Of a stretch of 64,000 bases of DNA, positions 23,331 through 34,647 are shown piece after piece (the stretch's first letter is position 1; each line of letters starts with the position of its first letter). The notes below the pieces were generated by a model. It worked only from the letters and a program-made list of their open reading frames with translations. It was not told where the DNA came from and did no database searches. The stretch is from Symsagittifera roscoffensis (taxonomy: Eukaryota > Xenacoelomorpha > Acoela > Convolutidae), in assembly GCF_963678635.1 (NCBI RefSeq), contig NC_087065.1:52085858-52149857 (forward strand). The letters run 5' to 3'. Both the position numbers and the translations under genes were made by a program.

Positions 23331-26300
23331 CGACAGGAGCTCTTTGATGTGGTCGAGGCTCATACCTTCTCCATGGCATGTCTATAAACAAGACCTGATG
23401 AAATTGAACCATCAGACAGTAAGGTATGTAGCCGATGCCATAAGGATGCTAAATGGGGCGAGACTATCCGTCAACGGACTGTACTCGATCGCTGGTGTGG
23501 ACTGGTTGATAGCAGCTGGCATTAACTTCAGCTCCACGACCGCCCTAAGATTCGCCGATTTAGAGGGACTGCCCTCGAACAATACAATGGGTCCAGCGAA
23601 TGCAAGACGGTTGCAAGACGTGAAGTTCAATCACGATGAGGGAAATTTAGAAGCAAGACCCGGAAGACTCTTGACAACGAGGGCACCAATCGGACAACAT
23701 GTGAAGATGTTCAGGCAGATAAAGGCATCCCCAGGTCACGTAAAAGAAAGAGCGTACCCGAAGCAAGTGAATCAGGAGGGTGATGTTCAGAGATACGGTG
23801 AATTGAAGGCGATCAAGAAAGATGAGACTACCTTTGCTGCTTATGACAAGGCAGAAATGAGGAAGGCCAAGATTATGATAGTTGCGAACTCAGACTTCGT
23901 ACATACCTCCAAGTCTCTGTTTTGGCCTGACGTTATAATGTTGGCAGTGGTCGACCTGGACTTAATGCAGTCGGTGTCAATGTCAGTCGGGGTACAACAA
24001 CAGATGGAAATGAACCGGATCACGATCCTATTTGCCGGCGTAAACGACCATCTACACAGTGGGGGTTTCCTGATCAGATTCAGAGAGCCTACAGCGGCCA
24101 AAGACGAAGTAAGGCCAGCGATAAAGGATATCCTCTTATCGATTGGTGAAGTAATGGACAAGCTGAAAGAAGGTGCATTCCCCAAGATAAAACTGAGAGC
24201 TGTGTTTGCACTGTCTCCGAGATATGCGCACCTTCCGGATTGACTGAAGTTTGTAAATGCGATGGTGGCGTTGCTCTCGGAAGGGAAATATGATGCGATC
24301 ATATCTGCTCCAAATCGCGGAATAGAGATGGAGAACCTAAGACCACTTAGGGTGGAATTACCTGCGGTGTGGTCTGACGTCTCGAATGCGATGCGAGGAT
24401 TTAAGGACCATTCACTGCACAGATTAGCTTTAGACGAATTACTGAGGTTGGAACTGTCCAAGTTCAGCCGACAACTTAACCTGAGACCAGGAATTGACGA
24501 TGACCATCGAATATTGGTAGCGATGTGTAACGTCTTATGGTTCCGAGGAATGGAAATAAAACAAGAACGAGAAAGAAGGAAGAATTCCAAGGGGACGAGA
24601 GCTCAATTGGAAGCGTTGGTCTTGAGAACGAAACCAGAGGCTAACAGGTGCCTGCAGTTGACCCCTCGAATTGGGCACGGACGCTTTCGGGCGAGGCCGA
24701 GTGATGATCAGGAAGATCCATGTCTACCTGGTGAAAGAGGTTAACCTGGCCGAAAATGCTGAGGAGAAGTCAGCTGAGTTGGTAAACAGAGTGTGCCAAT
24801 TTACCCTGGAAGCTTTCTGGACACAGAATGTAAAGGGAGAAGAAGGCTCTGACCGGACTGACAGCATGCTGGAAGGGTTGGGAGCCGGATGGACCGCGTC
24901 CTTCCTGGCGAAAGCTTTACCCTTCGTTTTCTCGATACCTGATTAAACAGTTCCTCTAAGCAGTCGTAGAAGTATCGATCGTGGAACTACTAGCCAATAT
25001 TCGTGACGCTTGGAGCGGAGAACTTTGTGAGTGCACCAGTGATACTGCTCACCAAAGGAGTGCAGAATTTGCGACTAGACGGACTTCTGACGCTAATTTT
25101 GTTAACGTACGGGAACTTGGGAGGATTGATGAATCTGACCCGCTACCTTGAGCAGATGAGAGAGAATGTGAGGAGGTTTTACGTGAAGCGACCCACTGAT
25201 TCCTGGACCAAGATAAGAGATCTGCGACATACTCTTATCCGAATTCTCCTGCAGCAGGATCGCTTTGGAACAGGAGAGGATGAGACAATTCAGAAGGAAG
25301 AAGACGTGCGTCATCATGCTGGGGGCATGCCCCTGTTAACTGACCTGAGCCTGGCTATGAGGACCAATCCCTCAGCACTTATCAGAGGAGCCACGGAGTT
25401 CGTGACAGCGTTCCCTGACGTTAAGGTGGAGGCATACAGGAGGTCGGTGTTGCACCTGAACCTCATATCAGCAGTGAACAGAAGTGCACTTAACTGATGT
25501 GAACAGCCCGCCCTACGAGAGATAATGAGTGAGGAATTGTTATTCGCGAACATATCAGAGCCGGAGATGACCGTCATAAATTTTGATGATAGGATGGGAG
25601 AAGTGGATAGAAGGCACATCGAGGTATTCCCGAAGCGCTGGAATCTAAGGCCCTACAATAGGACGAACGGCGAAATTACAAGAATTCTTCGACTGACTGC
25701 AGCATATCACAAATTGAGAGAAGAACGAAAGGCTGGGGTGACTACAAGAAACTGCCAGAAGGATCCCTGAATTCCCTCTGATTAGAAGGATGTTGCTAGG
25801 AGCAGACTCCGTAGTACAAACCCCTAGATTGAGAGCCTTCGAAACTAACGAAAGGAGGGTAGCGAAATTCTCCGAGATGATGAACCCGTGCTTCGTAGGC
25901 AGAAACGCTGCAGTGCTGTAGTATACGCAGTTTGCCTACACGGATGGAACAACGAGGAGGAACTCCGAAGCCTGGACGATTTGACGAGGAATGGGCGAGA
26001 CTGGATCTGGCGCCAATGGTCATGAGGGGCAAGACGGACTTACAAGAAGCCTCACTAATCTTGACGAGTGTAGAACCACAGCTAATGGTGGGCGGGACAC
26101 TTCAAACTAGAACCATGCTAGCACCCTTCGGTTGTGAAGAAGTCAAGGTAATGCACGGAGAGGAAGAAGTTCAGTCAGCTGGCAGACTAGTTGTACCGAA
26201 ATTTCCAGATGCAGGAAGAGATGAAAAGCAAGGGCCCTCGAGTTCAGGAAAGAATCCAAGGCAATACGATGGTCAGGGAGGAAGCCGTCAATCGGAAAAG

Positions 26301-29300
26301 CCTATGCAGCAGGAACCCGATCAGGCTGAGAAAGAGGACGACAAAGCTTCGACAGGTGGGATGTCCAGCCTGGACTTCAACTTCCTCAGCGACCTTGAAA
26401 ACGGCACAGACACGTTAGAAGCGACGACTGAGCCAGCAGAGCTGGAACATCCGTCAGACTTCATTGAAAAGAACAGGAATTTGCCGGCGAGCAGCTCTCC
26501 GAGCAATTCTAAAAATACCGAAAAGAAACTCTTAGTGGAATCACCGATGAAAAGAAGAATAGAAGGCACTGCCAGAGTATCTTTCTTGGGAACGTTGCCC
26601 GAAGAAGAGTGGGAAGTTCATCATATAGACCACGAGAATAGGACGGGATGCAGTATGGACAGAGTTGCCTTCATGGAAGAGGTCTGGACAGTAGTTCAGA
26701 ACTACAGGAGTCAGTCTATTCTGAAAAAAGGTCTGAACAGACCACTATTACGGAAAGTCCTTGACAAACTTGACGAGTGTGAAGAGAAATTGAGCGAGTT
26801 ATTGATCGACTCAGCCACTGACGAAAGTGAGGCAAATTCACCTATAAAGACGACACCGTAAGAAAGCAAGGAAGAAGTAGTGTATCTGTCGAGAACCCGA
26901 AAGGGAACGATGCGATCAAAGATGGTGATTGACAAAATTAATGATATGAAAATGAAACTTGGCAGCAAAGTGACATTGAGGAAAGCTGGAAAAACAAAGA
27001 TGGGTTCTAAAATCTCGATAAAAACCGTCAACTCAGCCAAAAGAAAACGCGTCGAAGAAGCCATGGACATGGAACAGGGTGATGACCGATTGCCTGGCAT
27101 TCACAGAATGTTGACTGACGTAGCAATGGTGCCACCCAAATTCATGGCAGGATTAAAATCAGCCAGTTATAAAACCAAGAGTAGTGACTGCACTCTGACT
27201 GGAGCAACGTTAGAAATGGAAATTCTCAGCCAATGTGGAGAGAGTACCCTACAAGATTTCTAACCGTCTTCCATCAACTATGGAAAGGGAATCGTCGTAG
27301 GACAGCTAGTCCAATTGGAGTAAAACTGACTGACAGTGTCGGCAAATGTATCGATTGATGAACCCGCCGGTGGATACATGGAAATGATGGAAAATAGAAA
27401 CTCGGCTAGAGGACACTTAATTGCTCTGCAAAACATAGTGCTATGGAAGGTTATTTAGAGACAATGATGCAAGGCACAACCCTGAAGCAGAAGGCATACG
27501 GAAGTCTGGTATCTTGTGAGATGCACGCAGAAACGATAGAGCAGTTGGTGAGCCTACCATGGAGAGCAGTAGTGTTGCGGTACTTCGAAGAAGAATTGAG
27601 AACCACCTCGAAGATACACGCTCTGATAGCGATACGCTATGGGAAAACAGAATTACAACTGAGGATCGCTTGGTGCATGACTGGATTGACACGCGGGGAA
27701 TATGATTCGGAAGAAAGAAAAAGGTCGAAGGCAGAGAAGGTGTTCATAATGACAAGTATGAGAGATCTAAAAACCCAAGAAGGAGCGGCAGGCGTGCGCG
27801 AAGCGGAGAGGCGCTCTCTGTTTCACTCGATTCATGATAGAACAAATATCAGTGCCATCATTGAACACTTGTGTCAAAATGCTAAGAGAAGGCGATGAAC
27901 GAGCGAAAGCCTTGCTCTTACTAGCACTTTTGGATATACGTCAAAGCAAACCAATGCGAGTAAACATGAAAGAACCCGTGGAACTAGAACCCATGAAGAA
28001 AATAGACGAAATAAGGAGATTCTCAAAAAAAGAGCTGAGGCTCACTAAGTAATCTATTGGAGCACTGCCGAAATCTAGTGATTACTGTGGACCGATCAGA
28101 AAGAAGTCATACAATTACGTGTCCGGAGTCATAGGGATAGCGTACAACCCTTTCCTAAATGAAGACATACGCGATTGCTTGTTTGATTACGAGCAAGCAG
28201 TGTTGCTAAGATTCTGGACGTCGAGAATCGCAACGATAAGAAGCGCTGCTAATCATCAGACTAACGTTGTGTTGGAAGAAAAGGTGACTGCACCTTCAGC
28301 GCCGAAATCTGACAACCGAGTGGAATTTGGATTGGGATTCTCGGACGAACTGCTAAGAACGAGTCTAATTGTGGTTTGGGAACTGATGAAACCATCATGG
28401 TGTCCGAGTCCTAACGCCGATTTGATATTGCTTGCAACACAAGAGGTGCAGAGGAAATTGAATTCAGACTGTAACTTGCGTGACCTAAGCATCATTTAGA
28501 ATTCAATGACGACAGCCTCTAAGAGCAACGGAGAAGACAAAGTAGAAATGCCTGGCAGGGGACCAGAGGACTGGGTTAAACCTGCTTGCTGTCTGGCGAA
28601 AGTCTGCGGACCGGAGGGTCACATCTGTGGAGGTCTGCATTGCGTGAAGACCCTGGAGAAACAACACAAGCAATTAACGCTTTTGTTTGGAAACCTTGTG
28701 ATGAAAGCAAAAACTGAAACGGAATTGATTGCAAATTGCCAAGGGAGAACCGAGGTGAATCTAGTGACTGCACTAGGATTCTACAGCAGGTTTGGTTCTC
28801 TAGAGTCACTAGTGAATCTAGAACAAAAGTATGAGATGGTCACAACTATCAGTGTAGAAGTGTTTCCGGGAGTGTTGCAAACCGAGCAAAAGTATATTGG
28901 AAAGTTGCGAGAAGCGATCGAGGCGAAAATTAACATCCGGCACGTTTAAACCTATCGTAGACCGACGGGAGCGCGATATTTAGTGGGATCAACTTTAGCT
29001 CCAATGACAAAAAGTAGATATCCCGCGCAATTTGTAGCATGGCTGTGGAAAGTACGAGGACGATCGTGGATCAAGCCTTTTCAGTGCCGAAATGCGTTAG
29101 ACTAGCGAGAATGTCAGAAAACTTTTATGAGTTATTGTGCAAGAGGTTCTCAACAGTTTCAGAGAAAACCAAAGAAGAAATAGATTTGATACTGGAAGAG
29201 AACTTCGGGATACGCCAGTGGGAACTTCAGTGACTTTGAAAGACAGAAGCAGAAAGGGTCAACAGTCACAGATTACAATGTAGTAGATGAAGTCCACCGA

Positions 29301-30115
29301 GTGATGATGGAAATGGAACCACTACTAGAAGCGTCGGGAAAGCGCAATTGGAGGAGCATCATGTTGACACATGATAAGTTCCTCTGCCCTTGCTTGCTAC
29401 AAACATGGTGGTATCCCGGGCGTAGTAATCTGGTGTTGATCTGGGACTGTGGAGAGCTGCTCTCCGTGGGTTTACCAGATTCATCACATTCCATAACGAT
29501 ACTGATAGTGGGAATTATAATGGCGATATGATGGCTGGAAGCTCATGTAAAAGAGAACAATCGACAAGAAACGCTACGAAAGAGCAATTGCAAGAATTGG
29601 ACTGTCTAAAAGATTTAGATCTTTTTGAGACAACGTGCAAGATTCTGAACATTCCGATGGAAATGAAAAAGATATGGGCAAGGAGACGACTGATGCCATG
29701 GTTTAGAGCCAACATGACTGCATGGTTGTACGAGTATGCCAAGAAGCATATGTCGAAGCATATCAGAGTGTACAGTGCGTATCAGCTGGACATTGGAGCA
29801 GGAGCTTTCAAGCGAGCTTTTGTAACTCATCCGAATGCAGTAACCACCGCAATGTAGAGTGCGTCTAGAACAAGTGAATGTGATGGGAGAGAAAGAGAAG
29901 AAATGTTGGAGGAAAACTTGGAGAGAAACGTGACGTTGTGCCTCCACAACAGCTTCTGCCGAAACAGGGAGACTAACGTTGATCCTCTACCTTATTGCAA
30001 ACAAAGAGTAGAAGAGGAGAAGTGTTGGAGGACTGCATCCAACAGCGTCAAAATAGCTACTGACAGGTTGCAAGACACTGAGACTGAAAGACAGGAGGAG
30101 GAGATGGAGCATTGA
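23331..30115 (+). pseudogene. ORF2 pseudogene of copy B (C-terminal two thirds)
   Basis: Begins directly after RNase H residues at DRSSLMWSR, which in A lies after the SGNH domain (about 49110). The first long frame (to 24243) carries a weak second SGNH-like region: VANSDF near the start, and FAGVNDHLH with the block III-like G-V-N-D at 24037-24048. After that come unassigned regions matching A and D in order up to 30115. The frame is broken at 24241, about 24735, 24943, 25495, 25770, 26859, 27261 and later. Neither a signal peptide nor a membrane segment is evident. I cannot assign the rest; particle or regulatory roles are equally possible. Confidence 0.75.
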
Positions 30116-30950
30116 CAAATGGCCGAAAAACAAGACGCAAAAAGAAGAAAAATTAGAAAAGTTTAGACGTTTTAGAATTTCTAAACGACGAAAACATAGG
30201 GTGAACAAAGAAAGAAACTAAGAAATAAAGAAGGAGAAGATGTTAAACTCAGAATTGTTCACGTGAGAAATGAGAAAAAAAGCAACTAAGTTTGCAATTG
30301 AAATTGAAGAGAAAACATTTAGTTGAATTTTGAAGATTAAAGAATTTGTTGCATTTATAAATTTGCATTGTGATTTTAGTTAGTGGCTTTAGAGATGATT
30401 ACTAATTATTTAGAAAGGCTTGAGTGGAGAGTGTATTAAATATTCCAGTCTGCATGATTGTTTTTAATCAACTAAGACGACTGATCACTTTGTCTTGACA
30501 TGAAAGGCTTGGGTAATCTCTTGAAGAAGGAGATTATTTCATTGTTCCTTCTAACCACCGAGCTCCTTAATTTTAATATTCAAGATCAATAACAACTAAA
30601 GTTCCGAAGGGAAGAAGCACAGTAGGATAATTTCAGTTTGTTGGTTGGCAGGACTGTCCTGCGTCCCAACACTTTTTAACCTAGGAGAAAAAGTTTTAAA
30701 TCGGGACATAGACATTAGAAGTCAGAAAGAAGGTTTTATCCTAAATCATGTCCTCGAAAGTGCAGATTAGTAAAAGAATTTAGAAGGCTGTAATAGTGAA
30801 GTAAGAAATCATTTGTATTTTGCAGTGAGTCGATACGACTTGGATACAAGTGATTTCATGCATTTTGTAAATTTTGTTCGATGGCACTGTACCAATTTGA
30901 TGAAGACTACGAGACTCAATGAGGACATTGACCGGGCTGTCCGGAAAATA
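30116..30950 (+). other. 3' untranslated region of copy B
   Basis: Collinear with 56938-57745 in A and with 59807-60626 (minus) in D. It contains the conserved palindrome GCAGGACTGTCCTGC at 30648-30662. It ends in a purine-rich stretch before the LTR, weaker than the 'ggggagta' of A and D. Confidence 0.7.
30648..30662. other. Conserved 3' UTR palindrome, copy B
   Basis: GCAGGACTGTCCTGC is a perfect 7 bp inverted repeat around one base, present at the same place in A (57442-57456) and D (60094-60108). Confidence 0.6.
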
Positions 30951-31670
30951 TGTGACATTCGACCAGAATGTATGAAAATGCAAAGTCAAATTCGAAATTT
31001 TATTGTGACATCGGAGTTGTAAGATCAACGGTTTAAACGAATTAGAGGTCTTAATCGTTCTTTTTGACGAACGCGGAAGGGTTAATTTAAAGCTTCATGT
31101 TAACTTTTATAAATTCGTTCAAAAGGAAAGACACGTGACAACGTCGAAATTTTGCGCCAATTGAAAAGGCGATAAAACAACAGTTAGTCACGGAGAGAAC
31201 ACCATAAAAATTAAACAGAGAAGAGTCAGACGAGAAATACGAACGTTAAGAAGACCCACAACTATTCCGAGTTGTAACGATTGTGCCGCTACAATCATTA
31301 CAACGCGAATCCCGAGAACAAGGAAGGGTGCTGGGACGGCGTGTCTAGCCTACCTGAAGGAAATAAGGACCTTATTTCCCCGTAGTAGTATAATAAGTAG
31401 TAGCCCTGTTTTTAAGAGGAATCTCGTGATCTGGGGATACTGAAAACCAGCTATGAGCTCACTGTTTTGCATGAATTTAAATTAATTAGAGCGTTCTGAT
31501 CAAAGCCGGAACGGTACTGTTTTTTTGTCGACCCGGTGTTAGAAAGACCACCACAAAAATTGGCTTTAGAAGAGACGGTGAAAAGCATGTAGAGCTGTTT
31601 AGAGACTAGCCAGTCGTTTTAGAACCTAGCTTTGTTTTCCGTCAATATGTACTTCCGGGCGAATGTTACT
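30951..31670 (+). repeat. 3' LTR of copy B (720 bp)
   Basis: Starts TGTGACATTCGACCAGAATG like the other LTRs and ends GCGAATGTTACT, where the expected final A is T. Compared with A's 3' LTR it lacks a block of about 200 bp (equivalent to about 58170-58380), but it keeps the block missing from A's 5' LTR. The hairpin at 31272-31303 is retained. No matching 5' LTR exists in this copy. Confidence 0.85.
31272..31303. other. LTR hairpin, copy B
   Basis: Stem arms TTGTAACGATTGT and ACAATCATTACAA with loop GCCGCT. One stem pair has changed from C-G to T-A on both sides relative to A, keeping pairing; one C-A mismatch exists. Confidence 0.65.
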
Positions 31671-32318
31671 GAACGATAATAAATCTGTATCAACGATACC
31701 CAACAGTCGTTGTGGATGTTGTCCCTGATGCCCTCTGTTGAGTCTGGAACACGTCTGTCAGCTTGCCACTGTACCCTCCGGTCACCGCCAAATTTATCAT
31801 TAGCGTGCTTACATACTCAAAGAACACTCAAGGAGGGTACCATACCCACCATCAAAAGACTCGATCTTTCGATCAAAAATGATATAAATCAATCTGAAAC
31901 AACAACAATGGGAAGGACAGATCACATCCCGTCCGGAAATAACATGTAAACTGTCATTTTACACTTTTTCATTGTTTTTGGTCTTTCTTGGTTTTTTTTA
32001 CTGTTTTTTGTACTTTTTGTTTTCAAGTAAATTTGTTTATGGTTTTTTTAGTTATACACTAATTTTGTTCGGTTTTACGCTTTCTCTTTGATTGTTTTTG
32101 GTCCCAGCGCCTTGGAATAAGCGGCCTCTAGACTTCCCACCTAACCCTCCGGCCCCCGGAACTTTTGGTCTTAACTAAGTTATAAAGCTAAAAAGTACCA
32201 GGCGGAGGGTCGGTACCTTCCGCCTAATACAATACAGAACAATAAGGCATCTAACTCGGGCATACGCCCGGAGCGGAAGGTTCGTCGCTGAAGCGTTTGC
32301 TGATCACGATGGCAGGCC
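31671..32318 (-). other. Probable leader of element E, or unassigned spacer
   Basis: This lies between the B LTR and the E primer-binding site. It has T-rich runs (about 31960-32100), which read as A-rich/T-rich on the other strand much as A's leader does at about 34800-34880, and 'ccctccgg' motifs that are the complement of A's leader repeat. The similarity is weak and scattered. The plus-strand open frame 31710-31949 has no recognisable product. Confidence 0.4.
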
Positions 32319-33900
32319 CACCCAGGAGCGCCATAAAAACATCTACGCAACAATCGTCCGAATACTACATAGTGACGGAGCGTAGGAGGCGCACCTATTG
32401 ACGACTGGCCGGCATTAGTTACCTAAATTCTACCCGTTTTTCACCGTCTCGACCTAGCCTGTTGATTTTCTGTTCTTTCTAGGGATAAGTAAAGTTACCA
32501 TTTTTAGGCAATCAGTCAAACGAATTTTCAACTTTCGGTAAATCAAGTCTCCAATTCCGTGCTCCACTGGAAACAACATCCTTGTTTACTCAATTTCGTG
32601 GCACGGGAGGTAGTAGTAGTAGTACAAGACTTAATTGCACTAAAAGACCTAAATATCAAGACATCATTCACAGAAGTATCGGTTTACATTTTCATCATAG
32701 TCCATTTTAACAGACTTGACAAAGCATTTCTTTAACAGTCGGGAAAAAGAATGGGTGTCAAAAATTGAAATAGACGTGTTAGGTGCAGGGAGTTGGCGTA
32801 ACGTACTGCTCTTGGAATGAAGAATTTGTCGTTATGTCGTTTCTTTGTGACTGGCTTCTGAAACAAAATCTTCTCCTAGTTTCTAAGGCATTTCGTGTTT
32901 GGGGTTTCATATATATGCAATCCCAGATAGGAAAATCTATTTGGCGTGAGTTGATTTTAATGAATAGTAGTAGGTCTTTAAACTGAAGGCGTACGGTTAT
33001 AGGAAAAATATCATACTTGACAAGTCTGTCCTTATAAGATTGCAAAGAGCAAATCCACTTTGTACACAGCCATAGAAACGTTTCAAGAGCAACAATAGCG
33101 GACTCGGAAGGGAATCAAATTTCACATGCATATAACAAGGACAATAAAATATAGAATCTGAACAAGTTCGTTTTGGTGGCTTAAGCGAGAGAGAAAGGCA
33201 AACTGCATTTGAGAGCAAAAAACGTACTGTAACAAAATCCCAATCAATTTTTGATGTGATGGCTGAATTTTAGATCAAAATACAAGGTAATACCAAAATC
33301 TTTAACCTTGTCGTCAGGAATCAGGGGACAATTTTTGAAAAACAAACATTCCTCTACCCGAGTTCTGCCAAAAATGATAAACTGGGTTTTCTTTTCGTTG
33401 AACACCATCTCATTTTCGGAGCACCACAAAATACAGCTATTGAGGTCAATTTGTAGTAGCTGCAAGGACGTAGATGCTGCTTTCGAATCATCGGCAAATA
33501 AGTACATGAGGCTGTTAATACAAGAATCAGGGAGATCGTTACTGAAAGTGGAGGGTACTGATCCGCTCCGGATTTTCCACTGAAGTCTCCTTTCGTGAGT
33601 TCTCTTCCTGCTAAGAGTCTCATCGCGTCCTGTTACCACGATTCGTTTTTCTCGTGTTTTAAATCGACCGTTTTCGTTCAGTATCTCCGGTTGTGTTTTT
33701 TGTCTTTTTTCATCAAAATTGGCCGTTGATGCATTTCTCCGAAATAGAAAGCTCAGAATCCATAATTTGGAAATTAAAAATTCCGGAAAATTCTGACCCT
33801 CATTTTTACTAATAAATGATCGTTAAGGCCTCTATCGCTGATTTTCTAGTGCCGCTGCTAGTTCGAACTGTGCCAATCCGAGGGAATGGGGAATGGCACA
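32319..33900 (-). mobile_element. Element E: primer-binding site and LTR, split by a LINE fragment
   Basis: Positions 32319-32345 are the exact reverse complement of 27 bases following A's 5' LTR, including the tRNA-Asn-like primer-binding site. To its right, 32346-32612 aligns with the end of the minus-strand LTR of D ('aca..cgaatactacatagtgacgga', 'ttttcaccgtctcgacc'). After the LINE fragment, the LTR continues at about 33600-33900 ('ggccgttgatgcatttctcc', 'ggaaattaaaaattcc') and ends near GAATGGCACA. Divergence from A and D is high, so it is an old or different subfamily. Confidence 0.65.
32613..33575 (-). pseudogene. Non-LTR retrotransposon reverse transcriptase fragment
   Basis: On the minus strand the frame 33244-33639 includes a segment ending in NDLPDS and then YLFADDSKAA, the RT catalytic motif (FADD), followed by W-x-x-x-N-x-M-x-FN-x-x-KTQ, the usual sequence of Jockey/CR1-like RTs. 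The thumb region continues in other frames at 33000-33240, and 32779-33045 has the typical C-terminal segment with KYDIFPITVRLQFKDLLLF. A run of TAC units at about 32613-32625 looks like its 3' tail. It is 5'-truncated and frameshifted. The RT motif before FADD is shortened. It copied itself by target-primed reverse transcription; no endonuclease domain remains. Confidence 0.8.
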
Positions 33901-33947
33901 ATTTTTGTAATGAATAACTAGTGGGACTAATCAATCCTTAAACGTCT

Positions 33948-34620
33948 TGTGACATTCGACCAGAATGAACAAAAATGCAGATTCGGCGATTTCAAATTGT
34001 TAGCATTTAACCTTCCAAATTGACAGTTTTGAGAGATTAGTGACGTTATTGGGACAATTAGTCAAACGGTGAAGGTCAAGATATTCTGGCAATTTGAAAT
34101 TTTAAAAATTCGAATTGAGAAGTCGCACTTCCAAAAAACGGCAAAAACCGCCATTTTGGAAAAAAAAAGCAGAAGAAAAACAGAACAACAATAGTTGCGA
34201 CGAAGATAACTACGAGAAAATAGAATATCGGAATCGAAGAAAACAGCAGAGTTAGCAGAGACCGTTCCGAGTTGCAACGATTGTGTCGCTACAATCGTTG
34301 CAAGGCCGTTCACAACAACGGTGAAGGGTGGAAAAGCTGCCCTCCGGAAGGAAGATAATGTTGTTATTTCCCCGGATTCAAGAATCCGTAGGGGTCTCGG
34401 GACTGGAACTTATATCATTTTATAGAAACTTAGCTTCCAGGTTATGTCTTGAATTGAATTTATTTAACATCTGAATTCATTTTACGACGATGAGATGCTA
34501 GGAGTTGGGGGAAGGGGTAGAGACGGTGAAAAGCATGAAGAGCTCTGTTTAGACGTTGACCAGTCGTCTTAGAACCTAGCTTTATTTTCCGTCGATATGT
34601 AATTACGGGCGAATGTTACA
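33948..34620 (+). repeat. 5' LTR of copy A (673 bp)
   Basis: Begins TGTGACATTCGACC and ends GCGAATGTTACA. Nearly collinear with 57746-58656 but missing about 238 bp (equivalent to about 58313-58551); the junction lies at 'gaaggggtagagac'. Contains the conserved hairpin at 34272-34303. It would supply promoter and R region, but I do not see a convincing TATA box or poly(A) signal. Confidence 0.9.
34272..34303. other. LTR hairpin, copy A 5' LTR
   Basis: Perfect 13 bp inverted repeat TTGCAACGATTGT / ACAATCGTTGCAA with a 6-base loop GTCGCT, followed by a second small stem CCGTT..AACGG. The same element is in all well-preserved LTRs here. Confidence 0.75.
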
Positions 34621-34632
34621 TAGATGTTTTTA

Positions 34633-34647
34633 TGGCGCTCCTGGGTG
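34633..34647 (+). promoter_or_regulatory. Primer-binding site, tRNA-Asn type
   Basis: TGGCGCTCCTGGGTG starts with TGG, the complement of the tRNA 3' CCA, and continues as the complement of a 3' acceptor and T-arm ending CACCCAGGAGCG, the pattern of animal tRNA-Asn (one or two differences from the forms I know). It lies 12 bases after the LTR end, which is longer than usual. The same 15 bases and the 12-base spacer are preserved exactly in element E, whose LTR is strongly diverged. Primer identity is inferred. Confidence 0.6.

Larger units (their letters stand above)
18701..31670 (+). mobile_element. Copy B of the giant LTR-retroelement family (5'-truncated, internally deleted)
   Basis: B runs from the gag coiled coil (no 5' LTR or leader) through capsid, protease, RT and the first part of RNase H, then jumps at about 23330 into the middle of ORF2, and ends with 3' UTR and a 720 bp LTR. 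The jump removes the end of RNase H, the linker, integrase, macro-like domain, and the N-terminal half of ORF2 including the SGNH domain. Most genes are broken by scattered stops and frameshifts. Its left end lies exactly where C ends, with the two in opposite orientation. Confidence 0.9.

Noticed and set aside
31710-31949. 79-codon plus-strand frame
   Set aside because: Falls in the likely leader of E, is not conserved and has no known domain.
34062-34313. Minus-strand frame of 83 codons conserved in 57860-58108
   Set aside because: The conservation is that of the two LTRs of copy A; the frame is antisense and not kept in B or D.
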